Positions 46,214 through 58,299 of a stretch of DNA of 64,000 nt are shown piece after piece. The position numbers and the translations under genes were made by a program. The notes under the pieces were generated by a model. That model did no database searches. It saw nothing but the letters and a program-made list of their open reading frames with translations, and was not told where the DNA came from. Origin of the DNA: Bryum argenteum (taxonomy: Eukaryota > Streptophyta > Bryopsida > Bryales > Bryaceae); NCBI GenBank assembly GCA_037043015.1, contig CM073327.1:1160727-1224726 (forward strand), written 5' to 3'. Positions within the stretch are counted from its first letter, which is position 1. Every line of letters begins with the position of its first letter.

Positions 46214-49200
46214 TCAGAATTTGTATTTATTGAGAAAGAAATGTCCTGCCTTAGAAAAGTTGGGTACTACATGTACTGCACGTAATATATTTTCAATTTC
46301 AAAGACAACATAGGCTATGGGCAAGGATTGCCACACAAGCTCAGGACAACCAACAAGTCTAGAAAGGGGATTTGGAGGCACTTCCCTATACATTCTAAGA
46401 AATGCCAAATCTTTGCAAAGCTTTTCTCCTTCACTTATCACATTTACCTTAAAGAGAAGCCTCATCTCTCCATATGATGTCACCTCATCATGCCCACTTG
46501 CTTCCATTTGAATAGCCACACTACTAAACCAGGGCTTGTGATGAAATGAATGTACTGCTCTTGTGTACATAGGCCAATCAGCAAAGCGATTTGAAGATCC
46601 AGATGGTATTGCTAAAGATGTAAAAATTCGGATAACCTGCATTAGATTCCAAGCATTGGTTAATAATCTTTCTTGTAGCATAATTAAAAGACTAAATTGA
46701 CACACTAATTTTATTGATTCATCTTTATATATTACACACATAAAAACTATTAAGTAGATTAGCCTAATGGAATTTTACATTTGCCTCATCTGAAACCAAG
46801 TTGTTTTCCATTTTATATAGGTTAAACGCTCTAATAAATTGTTGACGTAACTCAGGTTGCTCCATCAAGATCTTTTTTTCACTTTTAGGTACAAAGTTTA
46901 ACTGTGTTGACGCATAAGAAAATTGAAAATCTTCTTCCATCCATGATAATTGCACATTGACCCGATCTCCAGACAGTGAATTGGCTCCTGTTGCAACAGC
47001 CTAAGACATAATATGTTAATGAAGTTATTAGAGTATTTTTCCTCAACACCTTATAAAATCATGAACCCAATTAGCATCCTAGTAACCCCCAGATGGATAG
47101 GAAGTCAATATATAAAACTCATCAAATGTAGGGAAGTTTAAAAGGTTCACCTCATCAAGTGCAGTGTATTTTTCAACCTTGGTCTTTTCTTCATATCCAT
47201 CCTTGTTCATTGATAATTTGCGCAAAGCATTTAATCTGTAATTGTGTTTTAAAATTGGAGATGTTGCATTCCTTTTGTTACTTGCCCTATAACCCCTCTT
47301 CATTAACGTAATATGAAGTTGTTCATATTGGTTAGTGCTATACTCCCATGGAAGTCCTGATCTGCGTATACAATCTGAAAAATGTGACATAGCATGGATT
47401 TTGATTGTTTTGAAGCCTGATTTTTGCCACCTTCCCATAGCATGTTTGAAAGTCATAACAGCCCTGGAATCCAAAAAAATAAATAAATCATTACTTGGAA
47501 AAGTTATAAAAACCAACATATGTTTTATTGAGATATCAAAAGAATATTATACATACATTGTTGTTGCACTAATAAGTGATTTATATTACCTCTTCATCAT
47601 GTCATCCATGAGCTCCAATGAGTTGTTGGTGTGCTCAGGGCTGCGGCTTGCCAACTTGTACCACTTCAAAAACAATACAAAAGCCTTGATGACATCATCT
47701 TCAAAAAGATTGATAAGACAAAACACGATCACCTGTTCACAATTCATACAACAATGCACTTTGTAAGTGTAATAGAAAAAATACGTACCAAAAACAATAA
47801 TAAAGTGAAAAGTACAATTATGTTTTACCTGCATGATAGCCCGATGTTCAAAAGCAGCAAAGTTAGCATTGGAGCTGAAGTAGCCTCCTTTATCCGTGTC
47901 TGGAACTCTGTAGTGAGAGTACCTTGATTCTTTCTGTATCGTTGCCAAACGCTTGTCCAATTCAAAAATGGCCTTAGAAGTGCAAATTGCTCCTTCATTG
48001 GACATGTCTCTCAAAATTGAAACCAAGGTTTTAAAAATCCCAATATCTGCTTGGTGGAGTACATCTACATTAATAGCTCTATATGGATTGCCAAGTATTG
48101 TAGTTCCTCCATTGAATCCCCAAAGAGCACTCTGTAAAAATACACATACCAAATAAACTATTAACAAGCATTAACCCGCTTTATTTCATGCCAACCTTTG
48201 AAGATATGATCTAATAATTAAGCATTTAAGATATTGAAGATGCTTAAAGTAAAAACCAACTTACCGCAACTGGATGAAGTGACCATGCCTTAGACAAGTT
48301 ATCAAAATTCTTCTTGGTGTTTGAATTTTTTCTTGCCTCTATCATTGTAAAATATATCCTCTTCATTTCTTCCTCCGTACGCGTAGAAAACTTCTTGTCA
48401 ACATCACTAAGATGTTCTTTTCCACACATGCAAATGCTGCAAGGTGATTGGCACTTATTAGTGTCGTAGGTACATGTCACCTGACATATCAAATTTCAAA
48501 AAATTAGTTTTACGAATCATTAAATATATTTGATCCAAATAAATCATCATCATCACTAAATTTATCTTTTCTACAATTTAATGGACATAAAAAAAAATTG
48601 CACTTATTGTAACGGTACACTCATAAGTCGTAATCACAATTGGAAAGTCAATTACCTTACACCCTTCAGGATGGTCACATATGTAAGAGAATAGCAATGG
48701 GAAAACCCATTGAGAAGAGCCCCATGGATCCACTAGTTGAAGGCCACTGCAAACAATTTCTTGGGTTTTATTTAAGATAATATCATCAAACCTATTACAT
48801 CAAATATAAATCAACTTTGAATCAAAATTACATGTAATATCAATAAATCATTAATCATTTATAAAAGTAATGGATTTGTAGGCCTTACTCAAAACTGACA
48901 CGCTTTAAGGGCTCCATTACTATAGAGAGACAGTCATGTAGAATCTGTAACTTTCTCTCATAATAATCAGATTTACCTTTCTCTGCACAAAATACCATGT
49001 AACAAAACAAATATTAGTTATCAATATCACTTATTCTGATGCACTTTGATTCACTTCATCTAATTCACTCTAATTTAGATTCTAGTAAAATTTAAAATAT
49101 AAAATATTTAGAAATTGAGAATGTACCTGAGTTCATCACGACAGGAAGAACAGCAAGCAAGACGTGTCCAGTTGGCAATGACCTATTCTCGCAAGAAATA

Positions 49201-50157
49201 TTGGCCAGTGACATTACTAATGGATAGCCTACAACCCTCCTATCATTAGACAGTGTTGTTTGGTCGCTGTAGAAAATCAATCCAGCTACAACCCCACCCT
49301 TGCAATTGATGTGTATCTGAACCATAAATCCCTACAGTCTATCATTAGACATATGAATACCATCAAGAAAATTTGATATCAAGTATTGTATTATACATGT
49401 GGTCACTGCTATATAGAATTGTATTCATTATGACATAAATTGAATAAGAATAAAATTGGAAAATAGTAAACAAACCTGCATTTCATGCCACCACAATGCG
49501 GTGTCAGGTGTGGTGATGACAGAAGAACGGCTCGGACAATGCTTCAAGTGGATCTTTGTTGTAAAGAATTACTTCTTCTGTATCAAGTGGATTTGGAGCA
49601 AGTTTATGCTTAATCCAGCCCTATAGCATACCGCAAAAATTTGTAAGTATTGCAACTCAAAAAAATCATGACCAATATCTAAAAGACATCATGTACATAG
49701 AACAAAAATAGTACACATACCTCTTCTTGTTTATACAATTCCCCTTCATATCGTGATAGTTCTCCAGCATTTCGAAAAGGCACCGTGGACATGTCAAACA
49801 ACGGATGAAACAGTAACTCTAGTAACGCATTTGTGTCATTTTCAGTGAGCCCCATCTTATTCCTACAATTTCTGATGAAATACACAAGATGATTGGTCGA
49901 GCTATAACTTTCTTTCTCGTGCTCATCATGTGCTATATGTGAAAGTGATAAGTCTACACTAATTGAAGGCCTCACGCCATCATTCTGAGTATAACTTGAG
50001 TAGTTTGTTACATTATCAACTTGCTCAGAAAGAAAACCTTCAATGGCGACGGTTGAATCAACTTTTTGTACATGAGCCTCATGCAAATATTTTCGCTTCA
50101 GGGAATTGTCAACTGCACGACATCTTGTGCTTGCCTGGTGAGAGGCCAACGCTCCAC
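46214..50157 (-). CDS. Plavaka-type transposase, multi-exon, 5' end cut by a CACTA insertion
   Basis: Minus-strand exons with consistent GT-AG borders: 50,149-49,721 (NKMGLTENDTNALLELLFHP); about 49,621-49,490 (WIKHKLAPNPLDTEEVILYN, with an apparent frameshift); 49,325-about 49,128 (GGVVAGLIFYSDQTTLSNDR, then VGYPLVMSLANIS, HVLLAVLPV); about 48,990-48,890 (ERKLQILHDCLSIVMEPLK); about 48,750-48,660; 48,480-about 48,268 (CSICMCGKEHLSDVD); 48,134-47,831 (NPYRAINVDVLHQADIGIFK); about 47,734-47,592; 47,465-47,087 (KTIKIHAMSHFSDC, STNQYEQLHITLMKRGYR); about 47,000-46,766; and 46,640-46,214. Text and order fit Plavaka DDE transposases of the CACTA-like group. The N-terminal zinc-finger part expected upstream of 50,157 is missing because a CACTA terminus begins at 50,158. 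Confidence 0.75.
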
Positions 50158-50330
50158 CACTACAAGGATGGTACTCTACGAACTACGGCAAAAACGTAGT
50201 CTTTTACACTGTGATACTACGAGTCTTGCTCCCAGAAATCGTAGTGGATACTATAGGCTACCGTAGTTTAAAATATTACTACGATGGGGTGTAGTTTGCG
50301 CTACGCCGTGTATGATACTGGGGAACTCCA
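50158..50330. repeat. CACTA left terminus and subterminal CTACG/CGTAG cluster
   Basis: In about 150 bases after the terminus there are roughly nine CTACG or CGTAG words (CTACGAACTACGG, ACGTAGTC, ACTACGAG, TCGTAGTGG, CTACCGTAG, ACTACGATG, GCTACGCC), in both orientations. This is the pattern of CACTA transposase-binding regions. Confidence 0.75.
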
Positions 50331-51051
50331 AGTTCCCATGATGACGGTGTTCCCAGGTGCCCGAATTGCTAGGAAGGGCCCACCATATGTGGGTTATTAT
50401 TACAATTACTCTACCCCTGGATTAAAGTAAATTCCCAACTTACATGCGTGCTGGTGGTAAATATGGGGCGTAATTTCGTCCTTGGGTTATGTCTAATTAC
50501 AGTTAGTGCCACGTACACATGTCTTTTTTATATTTTTATTGTTTGAATATATTTCTACCTATATCTTGTAAAGTTTAGTAATTTTAAGTACAAGATCCTT
50601 TATTTACAATGAATGCCACGTGGATACTAGAAGACGTGGCAGTATTTAGCAAAAAGTATAATAACTTTTATGATGACCAGTCCCATGGTTCAACGTGGAG
50701 TTCTCTCATGTGTCATACCATGACCTAATTTCTTTTAGCCCCTCTCCACCGATTATCCCGACTAAGGGTTAACTGAAATACGAATTTGCAGCAAAAAACA
50801 CTTACAAGACCATGGCTACTAAATTATAAAATGTTCTGAGTCTCAGAGTATGTAAGTGGAAAATCCTATGTACCATTATACATGACAGAATCGTTAAAGG
50901 CACATCTGCCTAGAGTTCCTGCATATCTTCAAGATTCAGTACAAATGTAGCTGTGATATATACAAGTATCTGAAGAGCACTTGTAAATTTGATACAACAA
51001 CATAGTAAGGAACGTGCGAAAGGCATGCTACGGATTTACAACAAATTGCTC

Positions 51052-54000
51052 TCAGTCGCTATCACCAGCACTGCTCTCATCCGTAGATTCCTTGTATGTT
51101 TCCCCGGCGTCCTCGTCCTGCATCTCCTTTACTGTTTGGTCTTTATCCTTGTCTCTGTTAACCTCATCTACATTATCGTCTACATCATCGGCGGATTCCG
51201 TTCTCGTAGTCCCGGACCCACTGGAACTCGAACTTGCTTTTTCCTTAGGTGTCTCACCTTCTTCTTCATCTGAAGACGAACTTCTAGCGCTGTCCTCATC
51301 GGAGTCATGTGAAGGCTGCGGCTTCTGTTGTTTTTTCTGCGCTTTCTTCCCACCTGCATCTTTTATGCGCATAACTTCTCCCTTAGCCGCACCCTTCTTC
51401 TTGTACCTATTCTGTATCATTGCAAACAAGTCACGTCGTCCAATGCGCTTGGCCAATTCAACTTCTTCTTCTGTTGGCACCCGATGGAATTCTTGCTTCT
51501 AATACAGTGGTAATACAGCATAAGTCACCCCATTAGTTCACAACACATATCAAACATGTGGAAGCCATTATTCAGTATCAATAGTTTAAACTATTGTCAA
51601 TCACTATAAATATCAATATCACAACAATTTCGCCTTATTTAAAGTCAAAACACTACATGATGTCCGCCACTAAGACGATGTGGTACTCGAAAGAAATCCG
51701 TGTGAACAAAATCTGATATGTCAACAAAATGACGACTCTCACTTCTCTCCGAAATGCCCACACTTTTTCCTCACTGAACGTCAGACGGATCTACTTGCAA
51801 GAAAAGGTATCGAAGAAACAACAAACATCGCCCCTTACCTACTACTCGCAACATGCCAGGTTTTTCTTCTGGTCTAAGTCACCTTTACTAAAAAAGAGCA
51901 CTGCTGAATATAATCAAATCATATGATACACCACACTACGCTAAGTAGCTTCTAGACTGAATTGCAAGGACTATAGCTTTCATTAAGAAATTTAAATATT
52001 CAAATGCGTAGGAAATGGAGGTTTAAAAGTGTACTTACAAATAAATTTATGAATCCCGCCACTCCCAGTGAACCGAGCCGGTGCGTGAAGCCCATCCTCT
52101 CCGTCCGAGCGTTGGCTGCTGCTTTGCATTTTTGAGATTTTTCCTGGTACTCTGGGTTAGTCATAGATGCCCAAATATTATTCCAGCCCCTAAGTGTTAG
52201 ACCATGCTGGATTGGGGTATTCATTTTGGTTTTATTCTTGATCATTTGTTTCCTAATCCTCTGCCTGCGCTGCCTAATGTTTGTTGCTACATCCTCTAAA
52301 ACGAAGTCTATGTCATAGTTTCCAGGGTAAAGTGTCTGGACCCTACTCGCAAATAATCGCTTTGCTACCTTGTTCTGCTTGGTCCAAGGTATGTCCCACT
52401 CAAAAATCCAGGGTGCCCTCTCATGTGTATATGACTGCATGTGCTTCCAAAATTTTCCTATTGGTGCTCCTTCCGAATTAACTTCAGAAGGAGGTAAATC
52501 TTTCACCGTATCAAATATGCCTATGGAGTGGGGATCTGAGATGACGTGCACTACAAGGAAATGGGGCCCGAGATGACAAATAGTTGACAAAAAAATGTCC
52601 GAAATGACGAAGTCAGCATCTTGCAGCCCAACTCTGTCACTTTGGACATTATTAATGTTTTTGTCAACTTCTTGTCAAATTCTAGTCAACTTCTTGTCAA
52701 TTTTTTTTATTTACGACAAGCATGGAATTGCTAAAACGTTTGTAGACTTTAACCGTAGGATCTTGTAATTTACTTGTTTTTGAGCTACCGCTGAAATTTT
52801 CAACCGTTGGATCTTCTCCATTTGTGAGATCATAACGTTCAAAGTTGATGCAAAATGTCAAAATACGACATTTTGCATGAAGGGCAGAAACTTTGCATGA
52901 AGGGCAGAAACTTTGAAGAACTATAACTTCTTCATCCGGACTCCGTTTTGGACAAAATCACTTGGGTTGGTTTTCATATAGAAAAATACCTGCATGAAAT
53001 AGTGCAAAAAAATTTTGAAAAAAAAAAGTTTTTTTACATCGTGAAAAATATTCAAAGTCTGCTCGGTAGTAAAAAAAGGCCCAAGCATAAAAAAAAAAAA
53101 AATTTCAAAAAAAATTGAAATTTTTTATACATATAAAAAAATACCTGCATGGAATATTTCAAAAAAAAACTTTTGAAAAAAAAATTTTTTTTACATCGTG
53201 AAAAATATTCAAAGTCTGCTGGGTAGTAAAAAATGGCCCCAGCCTCAAAAAAAAAAAAAAAAAAAAAATTGAAATTTTTTATACATATAGAAAAAGACCT
53301 GCATGGAATAGTGCAAAAAAAAATTTTGAGAAATTTTTTTTTTTTACATCGTGAAAAATATTCAAAGTCTACTGTACTTGTACTTAAAGCATATATATAT
53401 ATGAAAAAACATATCTTCGGACATGAAATTGGATAGTAGGTGAGTTGGCTAGACTCTTGGACTATACCCGTGAGGTCAAGGGATCGGATCCCCTAGAATT
53501 CCACTTGTGAGCCTCCACCGGTGGGGCCCGCAATGCCCGCGGTAGGGCCCTCGCTACCCCCTTGATGGGGCCCGCACTATTTTTCATTGTGCCAACGCTG
53601 CTGCCCGGCGTGCCCGGGCAGAGAAATGTTTCCTCAAAATTTCCGAATTTTTAATTTTTTTGCATTGTGGAACTTCGTCCAAATTGACAAATGAATGATA
53701 GAATTCTGTCAATTGAGTGACCGAATCAGGGTCTCCTAATTGACGGAGCAATTGGCAAGTTTCTGTCAAAATTTCGTCAATTAGGATACTATTCTCCTTG
53801 TAGTGGTGGCTCTCGGTTGGCAAACTACGTCCCAATGAACCAACAGAATCTGAAATTTTTTTATTGCCAACCTCTTGGGGGCTTACCTCGACGCCCTTCT
53901 CAAAGTCCACGCCATCTACAGGTCGCTTAGAGGGTCGCCCTTTGCCGCTCTCTCTTGGTGACGCTGCAGCCTCTCCCTTTCTTCTTCGCTCCACTCTCCA

Positions 54001-56254
54001 AAGAACGCCATTTTGTCGTTTATGTCCTTGAGCTGCTTTTGTAAAAGTTCCATCTCGCCTTGCTTCTTGGCCTCCCGCCTACGCCGTCTTCCCTCCTTCT
54101 TCGATGACGAGGAGTTACGCTTGCTTTAGAAGGGATCACCGCCTTCCCTTGTCGATTTTAGCGGGTTTTTCTACATTGGGGCCCCGTCGAGTATGTCCTT
54201 CTTCCATAGGTGATTCTCCCACCATGCCTTCTAAAACCTCGCACATGTACTTTGCATGTTCCCATTGTTAGTAAGTCTTGATCAACTAACGTAAGAAGAC
54301 AATTGCGTTCGCTAACATTACTCTTTACCAATGCATGTTTCTTTGCCGTGAGTAGCCATTTAAAAAGCTCAAAACAACTCCTCAAATCTGTTGTAAGTGC
54401 CTCCCATATCGTTAACTAAACCGATTTAAGTGCCTCTAATACCGTTAAGGTTGAGGAAAATTACCTCAACCTTCGCTCGCATGTATTTGGCTTGCTCGAT
54501 CGGAGTCAGCTTGCTCGGAATTGCGTCAAGGCTCATCAAATTTTCTTGCAGCTTATCCCCTTCCGTTTGTGTTCTTATGTTCATAACAGTACGTAAGAAT
54601 TGGCACTAATTTCAGCGCCCGGTGGAGACGTAATGAGTCGAGGCCTAGGTGGTCGGCTTGAGTCGTACCATGAGGCGGTGACGTCGGCAGTGGTGAAGGA
54701 CTGCGCGACCGCGCTCTGGCTGCTCGACTGTCGGCTAGGCATTCCGCAACTATCAAGTGACAGGCTTTTTTTCCGGCTCCCGTTTGAGGGCTCGACGTTC
54801 CTAGGTCCTTCTGAACGGCGGGATTGTGCTCTTCAGGTGTGTGTTCGGATTCCAACCGAGGGATTGTTGCTGCTGTATTTGTCTTCCCTCCTGCGTCTAT
54901 GGAACTCCGCTGCGTTAGGGGTGTGTTGGGTGCCTGCAATCGATATGGGACGGTGTAAGTTATGCAGCCTTTGCATGTCACATGCATTCTTTGTAGTTAC
55001 AGACTAACACATTCAATTCTATAGCAAAAGCAGTGTAAATTATTCATAAAGTACTATACTTACCCCTGATGTTGGATTTCCAGCAGCCGTTGTTCGATTC
55101 TGTTCTCCACCTAATGGCAATTGCCATGGATTGAGAGAAATGTCCCCCGAGTTCGTCCTGCATTCCTCCGTTTGATCGCCTCGGTTATCGTTGGCAACTT
55201 TAGCAGCCTCCACCACAGGTAATGGCACAACCTCGTTAGCAGCATTTGTATCCATGACCTCATCTTCCTGAAAGTTTGCCACTTCCCGATCGGTATTACC
55301 GGCATCGACTTCAGGGAAGCAAAACACTCCACCTCCTTTCTTTATCGTCTCCATGTCTATGTTTGGCACAAGAATTCACGTTGTTATCATTGATCACGCC
55401 CTATATCAAGACTTAAAACAACCTAATATGTATATATAGTTACGTCGGGGCTTACGAGGTCTTTGTAGAGTTGGAGTAGTTCCGAATGTGGCCGCCGACA
55501 ACGCTCCAGCAGCGTGGACTTCTGTCGGGGTACAATTTCCATCAACTACTGGAGCTATTGGCAGAGTTTCTGCGGTTTTTGTGATGTGGGCTATCAACGG
55601 CTCAGCCTCCACGACATGGTGATGCAAGTCTGCTTCACGCATTGTGCGCTTCAGGCTTCTCTTCGCTGGCCTTCCCTGTTGTACAACTTTATTCGGAAGC
55701 GGCGCTCTGTTCTCGTCTCTCGTCTCGTCGCCTGGCAGACTCCTCAACGCTCGCATGCTCTTTCCCGCTGCGTCCTCTTGAAGAATCTTCATCAAGAGGT
55801 AAGATGACGGCAGTTCCTCCTTGTTCTCGTGAGCGTGTGATCCTGGACTTCTGACTTGGGTTTTGCGTCCCTGTTGCAGAACTTCCGCCCACTGAACCTT
55901 CATCAAGAAGGCCGGTCGAGTTTGCACGCTCTTTGGCCGCTGACGGTCCCTTCGATGACTTCCGCTTCTTCACCGGCGATTTGATTGTCACGTCGATGAC
56001 TGTGTTCGCACTACGCAGGTGCATCGAAATTGTCTCCTCCTCGTCCCCCGCTAGAAGTCCTCGTGACGTTGAACTTTGTGGGTACTCTTTCGCTTTTTCT
56101 TCTCTTCCCCGCTATATTTCTCTTCTTCGTCGCGCCTTCTTGTGCAAGCGTCCTTCATGGTTCTCATGTTCGCTTGAGGATGCGTTTCTTCTGGATAGAA
56201 CTTATCTACTTCTTTCACCTTTAGAACGCAATTGTTGTCTCCCTCACAATTCAC
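51052..56254 (-). CDS. Ptta/En-Spm-type (Transposase_24-like) CACTA protein, split by a MITE
   Basis: Minus-strand, several exons. The most certain are 53,994 (or upstream) to 53,806, with FEKGVEVSPQEVGNKK and SVGSLGRSLPTES; 52,548-52,039, with WKHMQSYTHERAPWIF, GLTLRGWNNIWASMTNPEYQ and FTHRLGSLGVAGFI; and 51,498-51,052, with HRVPTEEEVELAKRIGRRD followed by a long Ser/Asp/Glu-rich tail. Upstream pieces (54,464-54,600, SLDAIPSKLTPIEQAKYMRA; 55,040-55,369, acidic; 55,689-56,254, basic/Ser-rich) are less certain. The W...S....K...R.....H..GS pattern is that of the plant transposase Ptta/En/Spm family, thought to be a DNA-binding accessory protein. The CACTA MITE at 52,549-53,805 sits in the coding sequence; without it and one TSD copy the frame is continuous. 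Confidence 0.6.
52549..53805. mobile_element. Non-autonomous CACTA element inserted in the Ptta-type gene, TSD GTG
   Basis: Left end CACTACAAGGAAATGGGG (52,549); right end read inward from 53,805 is CACTACAAGGAGAATAG (11 bases identical). GTG flanks both (52,546-52,548 and 53,806-53,808). TTGACAA/TTGTCAA words fill the left subterminal region and AATTGACR words the right. The core (52,970-53,370) carries three tandem units (ATACCTGCATG ... ACATCGTGAAAAATATTCAA ... GTCTGCTGGGTAGTAAAAAA), homologous in reverse to 44,640-45,090. An extra block (52,740-52,860) matches the TTAA-type element at 3,045-3,160 in reverse. Length 1,257 bp, non-coding. Confidence 0.9.
53431..53497 (+). other. tRNA-related module inside the second CACTA MITE
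   Basis: GGTGAGTTGGCTAGACTCTT (53,439-53,458, box-A-like) and GGTCAAGGGATCGGATCCCC (53,474-53,493, box-B-like with T-arm-like pairing) are spaced as in tRNA genes. It occupies the same relative position as the module at 44,523-44,592. The consensus is imperfect, and it is not proposed as a functional tRNA. Confidence 0.45.
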
Positions 56255-58299
56255 TCATGTTTCCCACACTTTCTGTGAGGGACTAGCGATTCTGTCTATC
56301 CCTACAAGAGGAGACATCTTGTTCTTTCAAACAAAGAAAATATGTAAACCCCGAACTCTAATTCGGTGGGCACGGCCTCCTAAATATCAAGTTAACCTAC
56401 TACTATAATGCCAATAACTCCCACAATTACAAATCACCTATGCAGACGTTAAGACGAGTTCTATTACAATGTCCTCATTTTGAATACCAATGCATTATAA
56501 AATAAACCAATCGGCGAATTCAATTGCTCTCTCCTCTTCAGTGTGTAATCGATCATGCATAGCATGTGCGATGATGCTATACGATACACAAAAAAATTTG
56601 ATGGGAATTTTACGTTTTCTTACGTCATAGCGGGCATGAAGGAGATGCTACAAACTCCACAACGCTCTGGATATTACCACTCCTCGCAGAAAATCAAACT
56701 CAAGTTCACCGTCTTTGCCACGCATAACACAACTTCGTCTCTATAAAACAAAGTCTTGAGAATAGGCAAGACAAGAAAGGTAAGCACACAACACCACTCC
56801 CACAATTTTAATATTCGTCTATACCGGAAAAAGCTTGTAATTAACATCGCCACGTAATACGCCCAGCTCCACTAAGAGTCGGTATGTGATTTGGCTGAGT
56901 GAGTACGGAAGAACCCTTAACGCTCCGTATAGGAAATGTAGGTCCCAAAATGGACAAACCTTGACAAAAAACGTAAGGCACACTAAGGGAGAAGTGATAT
57001 TCAGTAAAACTTGACTGACGATCCCATGAAAAAGTCCAGCAATGTCGACCTCAAACTCGGTGGATTGCGTGTGTCCGAGTCAACCGCTCCTCAACCTCCA
57101 ACCACCGAAAGCTAAACACATGGTACATTAGAAACTGACCGCTTAGTTCTGCGACAGGCTTCTACGCGAGAGTGTAAACGAAGAAACCATTTTCAGTCAA
57201 TACAAATTCCTGGCACAGAATGCTTCCGGTTTAGGGCGGAGCGCTAAGTTACTGAGAGAAAGCTCGATTTCCTAATTGAACGCAGCTCAATGGAACGCAG
57301 TTCAAACAGTTCTAAACTGAATAGCGCCTACTGGGAGAGGGATTAGAAGACAACGTTTGAGCTGCTCGTACATATAGAAATGCAGAAAGGTTGAGCGCCT
57401 TAGTTATTGAGCATAGCGATAAACAAACCTGGTCAGCTTACAACTCGTTCGAGATATCGACCAAACATCAACCAAAGTCGATCGCTGGGAGGAGAATCGT
57501 CCCACCCGCACTTCTCTTGCATCAACGCCGGAATAGTACTCGCGAGGCTAACTAAATCAGACCCAGCTCATGCTGTGATACAAATCGCTGTGATAGAGAA
57601 GACGATGAAGATGAGAGATGAGCGCTCAAACTTTTCAGGAGGGAAGAACGTGAGGCGTGGAGAGATGAGGAAAACGGTGAGGCTGGATCCGGAGTGCGCT
57701 GCAATTTCTAAGGAGTGAATAGCGCGCAAAAGGTGAGAGACGAGGTAATCGAAGTGAATGAAGAATGAGGTAAGGCTCAGTGACCCCTCCTCCCACAGAC
57801 CATGAGGGTGATGTCCAACGCCCTCATCATTGCATTGGCCCCTGCATTTACACCACGTACAGTCATGAGTTAATATGATATACGTCAATATGATCACGTC
57901 AATGTCCATGAATCCCCAAATCTGTCTCGTTTCATGTGAATAGGATCTACTAGGTAGACAGGTGGCCAGAGGTTATAGGGTGGTTTTTTTTGGGGAAAAA
58001 ATGACTCCTGAATTGTACATTTCTGGATGTAGTTTTTTTGGGTACTTACCACATTAGAAATTAAACCTCTATTTTTTAATATTAATACATGTTTTTAACA
58101 CCTTTACTAAGTATTTCACAATTGATTTTCAATTTAAACACAAATATGTCAATTTTGCTTGCAATATACATAGGAAATTCAAATGTAAGTTCATGTTGCC
58201 TTTCTGTTACGGTATTTCTTATTTGGAAAAAAATTATGTATAGAACATTCTAATTACACGTACATTGTTTTGTGAAGGTACCAAAATAGGAATTGAAGC
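56255..58299. promoter_or_regulatory. Divergent intergenic region between the two CACTA genes
   Basis: Two kilobases lie between the 5' parts of the minus-strand Ptta-type gene and the plus-strand TNP2 gene. No exon was recognised; ORFs at 57,407-57,909 are opposed shadows. If both genes belong to one transposon this is where both promoters should lie. Confidence 0.35.

Noticed and set aside
54600..55007. Plus-strand ORF of 135 codons
   Set aside because: It is antisense to a better-supported exon region of the minus-strand Ptta-type gene and has no domain.
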